A stretch of DNA of 8,625 bases from Hyphococcus sp. (lineage in GTDB: Bacteria; Pseudomonadota; Alphaproteobacteria; Caulobacterales; Parvularculaceae): contig BQJH01000115.1 in NCBI GenBank assembly GCA_021604605.1, positions 1-8,625 of the forward strand. Reading direction: 5' to 3'. Below are positions 7,108 to 8,625 of the stretch, piece by piece. Positions within the stretch are counted from its first letter, which is position 1. Every line of letters starts with the position of its first letter. The notes below the pieces were generated by a model that worked only from the letters and a program-made list of their open reading frames with translations, was not told where the DNA came from and did no database searches. A program made the position numbers and the translations under genes.

Positions 7108-7388
7108 ATCTGCCCCACTTCTTTTGGAATATCAAAGAAGGTTGGGTGGCGATAAACTTTTGAATTAGAGGGCTCAAAGAGCGGCCCCTTTTCGCCGGGC
7201 GCTGAAGCCGTAATATCCGTTGCTTTCGTCACCCAGATCGAGACGCCTTCATTGCGCCGGGTGTAAACATCACGCGCATTGTTGATCGCCATTTCCGCAT
7301 CCGGTGCATGAAGGCTGCCTACATGGCGGTGAGATAGCCCATGTTGTCCACGGATAAAGACTTCCCAAAGCGGCCATTCGTTTGACAT
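7104..7388 (-). CDS. paaB: Phenylacetyl-CoA epoxidase subunit PaaB
   Basis: A 94-residue protein, matching the usual PaaB length of about 95. PaaB is a small subunit needed for the activity of the PaaAC oxygenase core, probably bridging it or mediating contact with the reductase. Typical segments are EWPLWEVFIRGQHGLSHRHV at 4-23, LHAPDAEMAINNARDVYTRR at 26-45, SIWVTKATDI at 50-59 and the terminal SKVYRHPTFFDIP at 76-88. The start is an ATG at 7388 with AGGAG six bases upstream. That ribosome site overlaps the TAG stop of paaA, nine bases before the paaB start. The last four bases are shared with the GTG start of paaC. Confidence 0.96.
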   Translation of the reverse strand: MSNEWPLWEVFIRGQHGLSHRHVGSLHAPDAEMAINNARDVYTRRNEGVSIWVTKATDITASAPGEKGPLFEPSNSKVYRHPTFFDIPKEVGQM

Positions 7389-7394
7389 TGATTG

Positions 7395-7399
7395 CTCCT
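7395..7399 (-). promoter_or_regulatory. paaB ribosome binding site overlapping the paaA stop
   Basis: AGGAG on the minus strand, six bases before the paaB ATG. Its first two bases are the last two of the paaA TAG stop, so ribosomes finishing paaA end on the paaB initiation site. Confidence 0.8.
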
Positions 7400-8390
7400 A
7401 TTCCGCCGCAACTTTGCGGGCTTCGCGTTTCTTCGCATGCGCCATCAGGCCTTCGCGAAACCATTCTCCATCGGTCCAGGCTTTTTGCCGCGCGCCAATA
7501 CGCTCCTTATTGCAAGGACCATTGCCTTTCAGGATCTCGTAAAACTCGGCCCAGTCAATTTCACCGAAATCATAACCGTCTTTTTCATCGTTCCATTTCA
7601 GATCATCATCAGGAACCTTCAGCCCAAGATATTCCGCTTGCGGCACAGTCTGATCGACAAACTTCTGGCGCAACTCATCATTGGTATTCATTTTGATTTT
7701 CCACGCCATGGATTGGGCGGAGTGCACAGACTCAGCATCTGGCGGACCAAACATCATCAAGGACGGCCACCACCAACGGTTCAGCGCATCTTGCGCCATT
7801 TCTTTTTGCTCATCCGTGCCAGCCGCAAGCTTCATCATGATGTCATAGCCCTGACGCTGATGAAAACTCTCTTCCTTACAGACACGGATCATTGCGCGCG
7901 AATAAGGTCCAAAAGAACAACGCTGGATCGGCACCTGGTTCATGATCGCCGCACCGTCGACCAACCAGCCAATGGCGCCAATATCCGCCCAGGTGAGCGT
8001 TGGATAATTGAAGATCGAAGAATACTTTGCTTTGCCAGCGAGCAATTGCTCCGTCATCTGATCGCGCGAGACGCCGAGCGTCTCCGCTGCACAATAAAGA
8101 TAAAGCCCGTGTCCTGCCTCATCCTGCACTTTTGCCAGCAGGATCGCTTTCCGATCCAGACTTGGCGCCCGCGTGATCCAGTTGCCTTCCGGGAGTTGGC
8201 CAACAATTTCTGAATGAGCATGTTGCGAGATCTGGCGGATCAGGTTTTTGCGATACCCTTCCGGCATCCAGTCTTTCGGCTCGATCTTGATATTCGCGTC
8301 GATTTTTTCCTGAAAGGCGCGCTCATCCGGTTCCATCTCATCTAGAGATTTAATCCCTTTGCCGGTTGATTTGACTTCCTGTGCGTACAT
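7398..8390 (-). CDS. paaA: Phenylacetyl-CoA epoxidase catalytic subunit PaaA
   Basis: A 330-residue di-iron oxygenase subunit, the first gene of the operon. The enzyme converts phenylacetyl-CoA to its ring-1,2-epoxide using O2 and electrons from PaaE. Ligand candidates, all present in the canonical pattern: Glu61 (HSEIVG), Glu91 and His94 (DEAGHG), Asp145 (WLVDGAA), Glu174 and His177 (EESFHQRQG). Other typical segments are PEGNWITRAPSLDRKAILLA at 67-86, KYSSIFNYPTLTWADIG at 122-138 and WWWPSLMMFGP further on. The N-terminus is about 20 residues longer than E. coli PaaA as I recall it. An internal Met at residue 19 would give a more E. coli-like start, but the ATG at 8390 has GAGGA five bases upstream. 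A TTG one codon earlier (8393) is less likely. A strong promoter and probable operator lie just upstream. Confidence 0.97.
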   Translation of the reverse strand: MYAQEVKSTGKGIKSLDEMEPDERAFQEKIDANIKIEPKDWMPEGYRKNLIRQISQHAHSEIVGQLPEGNWITRAPSLDRKAILLAKVQDEAGHGLYLYCAAETLGVSRDQMTEQLLAGKAKYSSIFNYPTLTWADIGAIGWLVDGAAIMNQVPIQRCSFGPYSRAMIRVCKEESFHQRQGYDIMMKLAAGTDEQKEMAQDALNRWWWPSLMMFGPPDAESVHSAQSMAWKIKMNTNDELRQKFVDQTVPQAEYLGLKVPDDDLKWNDEKDGYDFGEIDWAEFYEILKGNGPCNKERIGARQKAWTDGEWFREGLMAHAKKREARKVAAE

Positions 8391-8395
8391 CAAAA

Positions 8396-8400
8396 TCCTC
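8396..8400 (-). promoter_or_regulatory. paaA ribosome binding site
   Basis: GAGGA on the minus strand, five bases before the ATG at 8390. It supports that ATG over the upstream TTG (8393), which it would place only two bases away, and over the internal Met19. Confidence 0.75.
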
Positions 8401-8420
8401 CAATTGCGCGCGAGTCATTA

Positions 8421-8441
8421 CACGCCGGTTTTCACGTCGGT
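8421..8441. repeat. Tandem 9-base direct repeat in the paa leader
   Basis: CACGCCGGT (8421-8429) and CACGTCGGT (8433-8441) match at eight of nine positions with a 12-base period. They lie at and just downstream of the predicted paa transcript start. They share a CGGT element with typical regulator half-sites but are direct, not inverted. This may be a second protein-binding site or chance. Confidence 0.35.
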
Positions 8442-8447
8442 AAAAGC

Positions 8448-8476
8448 CTTATAGAATTAACCGACCAAGCGGTCAA
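8448..8476 (-). promoter_or_regulatory. Probable sigma-70-type promoter of the paa operon
   Basis: Read on the minus strand: -35 TTGACC (8476-8471), a 17-base spacer, and -10 TATAAG (8453-8448). Each hexamer matches the housekeeping consensus at five of six positions, and the spacing is ideal. The predicted transcript start is near 8441, giving a leader of about 50 bases before the paaA ATG at 8390. The gene gaps downstream are too short for other obvious promoters, so this one probably serves paaABCDE, the ferritin-like gene, paaH and paaF. Confidence 0.75.
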
Positions 8477-8483
8477 CTAATTC
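8454..8483. promoter_or_regulatory. Imperfect palindrome over the paa promoter, probable repressor operator
   Basis: Two 13-base arms, GAATTAACCGACC (8454-8466) and GGTCAACTAATTC (8471-8483), flank a four-base centre AAGC. Ten of thirteen positions pair (outer GAATTA/TAATTC and inner GACC/GGTC). The palindrome covers the -35 hexamer and the entire spacer of the paa promoter, so a bound protein would block RNA polymerase. The CCGACC/GGTC core resembles, from memory, sites of the TetR-type phenylacetyl-CoA-responsive repressor PaaR. That assignment is inference, and no repressor gene is in the window. Confidence 0.6.
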
Positions 8484-8591
8484 CAAGCCAAAGGAGTTGA
8501 TTTGACCTCATTTCTGAGCGCGATAAGACAACATTTGAGGGTCACAACTGCGCCGACCTTCTTGGGGAAAATCATCAGGAAAGAATTCGTT

Positions 8592-8625
8592 ATGAAACGT
8601 TGGATACTCGCCGCTCTGCCTGCAG
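8592..8625 (+). CDS. Partial CDS, start of a probable exported protein (cut by window edge)
   Basis: Only 11 codons are inside the window, reading MKRWILAALPA and then open. The short positive N-terminus (Lys2, Arg3) followed by a hydrophobic, alanine-rich run looks like the beginning of a Sec signal peptide or lipoprotein signal. AGGAAAG at 8577-8583 is a plausible ribosome site eight bases upstream. The frame is also open upstream to at least a TTG at 8502 preceded by AAGGAG, so a longer start is possible. The ATG is favoured because a signal sequence would then be at the N-terminus. The gene is transcribed away from the paa operon. Transporter, substrate-binding and outer-membrane genes are common beside paa operons, but nothing here identifies this one. 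Confidence 0.5.
   Translation, partial: MKRWILAALPA

Noticed and set aside
7392..8213. A long plus-strand open frame (273 codons) opposite paaA
   Set aside because: It is fully antisense to an unmistakable paaA. Its product has no recognisable domain and is rich in His, Arg and Leu, as complement-strand frames often are, and it has no convincing ribosome site.
8465..8488. Repeat of CCAAGC at 8465 and 8483
   Set aside because: Six bases repeated once is expected by chance in a window this size, and one copy falls inside the palindrome centre without symmetry.

Overview
The window is a phenylacetate (paa) catabolic locus with a neighbouring aromatic amino-acid transamination unit. No RNA gene, CRISPR array, insertion sequence or phage element was seen. 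The protein sequences and moderate base composition suggest a proteobacterium, most likely an alphaproteobacterium. That is an impression from how the proteins read, not a search result.

Layout: (1) 11-1692, plus strand: an Lrp/AsnC-family regulator followed 29 bases later by a class I aminotransferase of the aspartate/aromatic type. (2) 1693-8390, minus strand: a tightly packed operon read from right to left, paaA-paaB-paaC-paaD-paaE, then an unrecognised ferritin-like gene of the PaaA/PaaC family, then paaH and paaF. Gaps are at most 24 bases, and the paaB/paaC and paaH/paaF junctions overlap. (3) 8391-8591: a divergent control region. It holds a near-consensus minus-strand promoter whose -35 and spacer lie inside an imperfect palindrome, probably an operator. 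(4) 8592-8625, plus strand: the first codons of a probable exported protein cut by the window edge.

How the genes fit together: the aminotransferase can turn phenylalanine into phenylpyruvate, a route towards phenylacetate. PaaABCDE epoxidises phenylacetyl-CoA; PaaA is the di-iron catalytic subunit and PaaE the electron-donating reductase. PaaF and PaaH carry out the late hydratase and 3-hydroxyacyl-CoA dehydrogenase steps of the ring-derived dicarboxylyl-CoA chain. PaaK (CoA ligase), PaaG (isomerase), PaaZ (ring opening), PaaJ (thiolase), PaaI and a dedicated repressor are not in the window and must be encoded elsewhere if the pathway is complete.

The least expected element is the 249-residue ferritin-like protein between paaE and paaH. 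It aligns with PaaA in two ungapped blocks but lacks two of the six di-iron ligand positions and carries a longer central linker. It is the best candidate for an undescribed component of this pathway.
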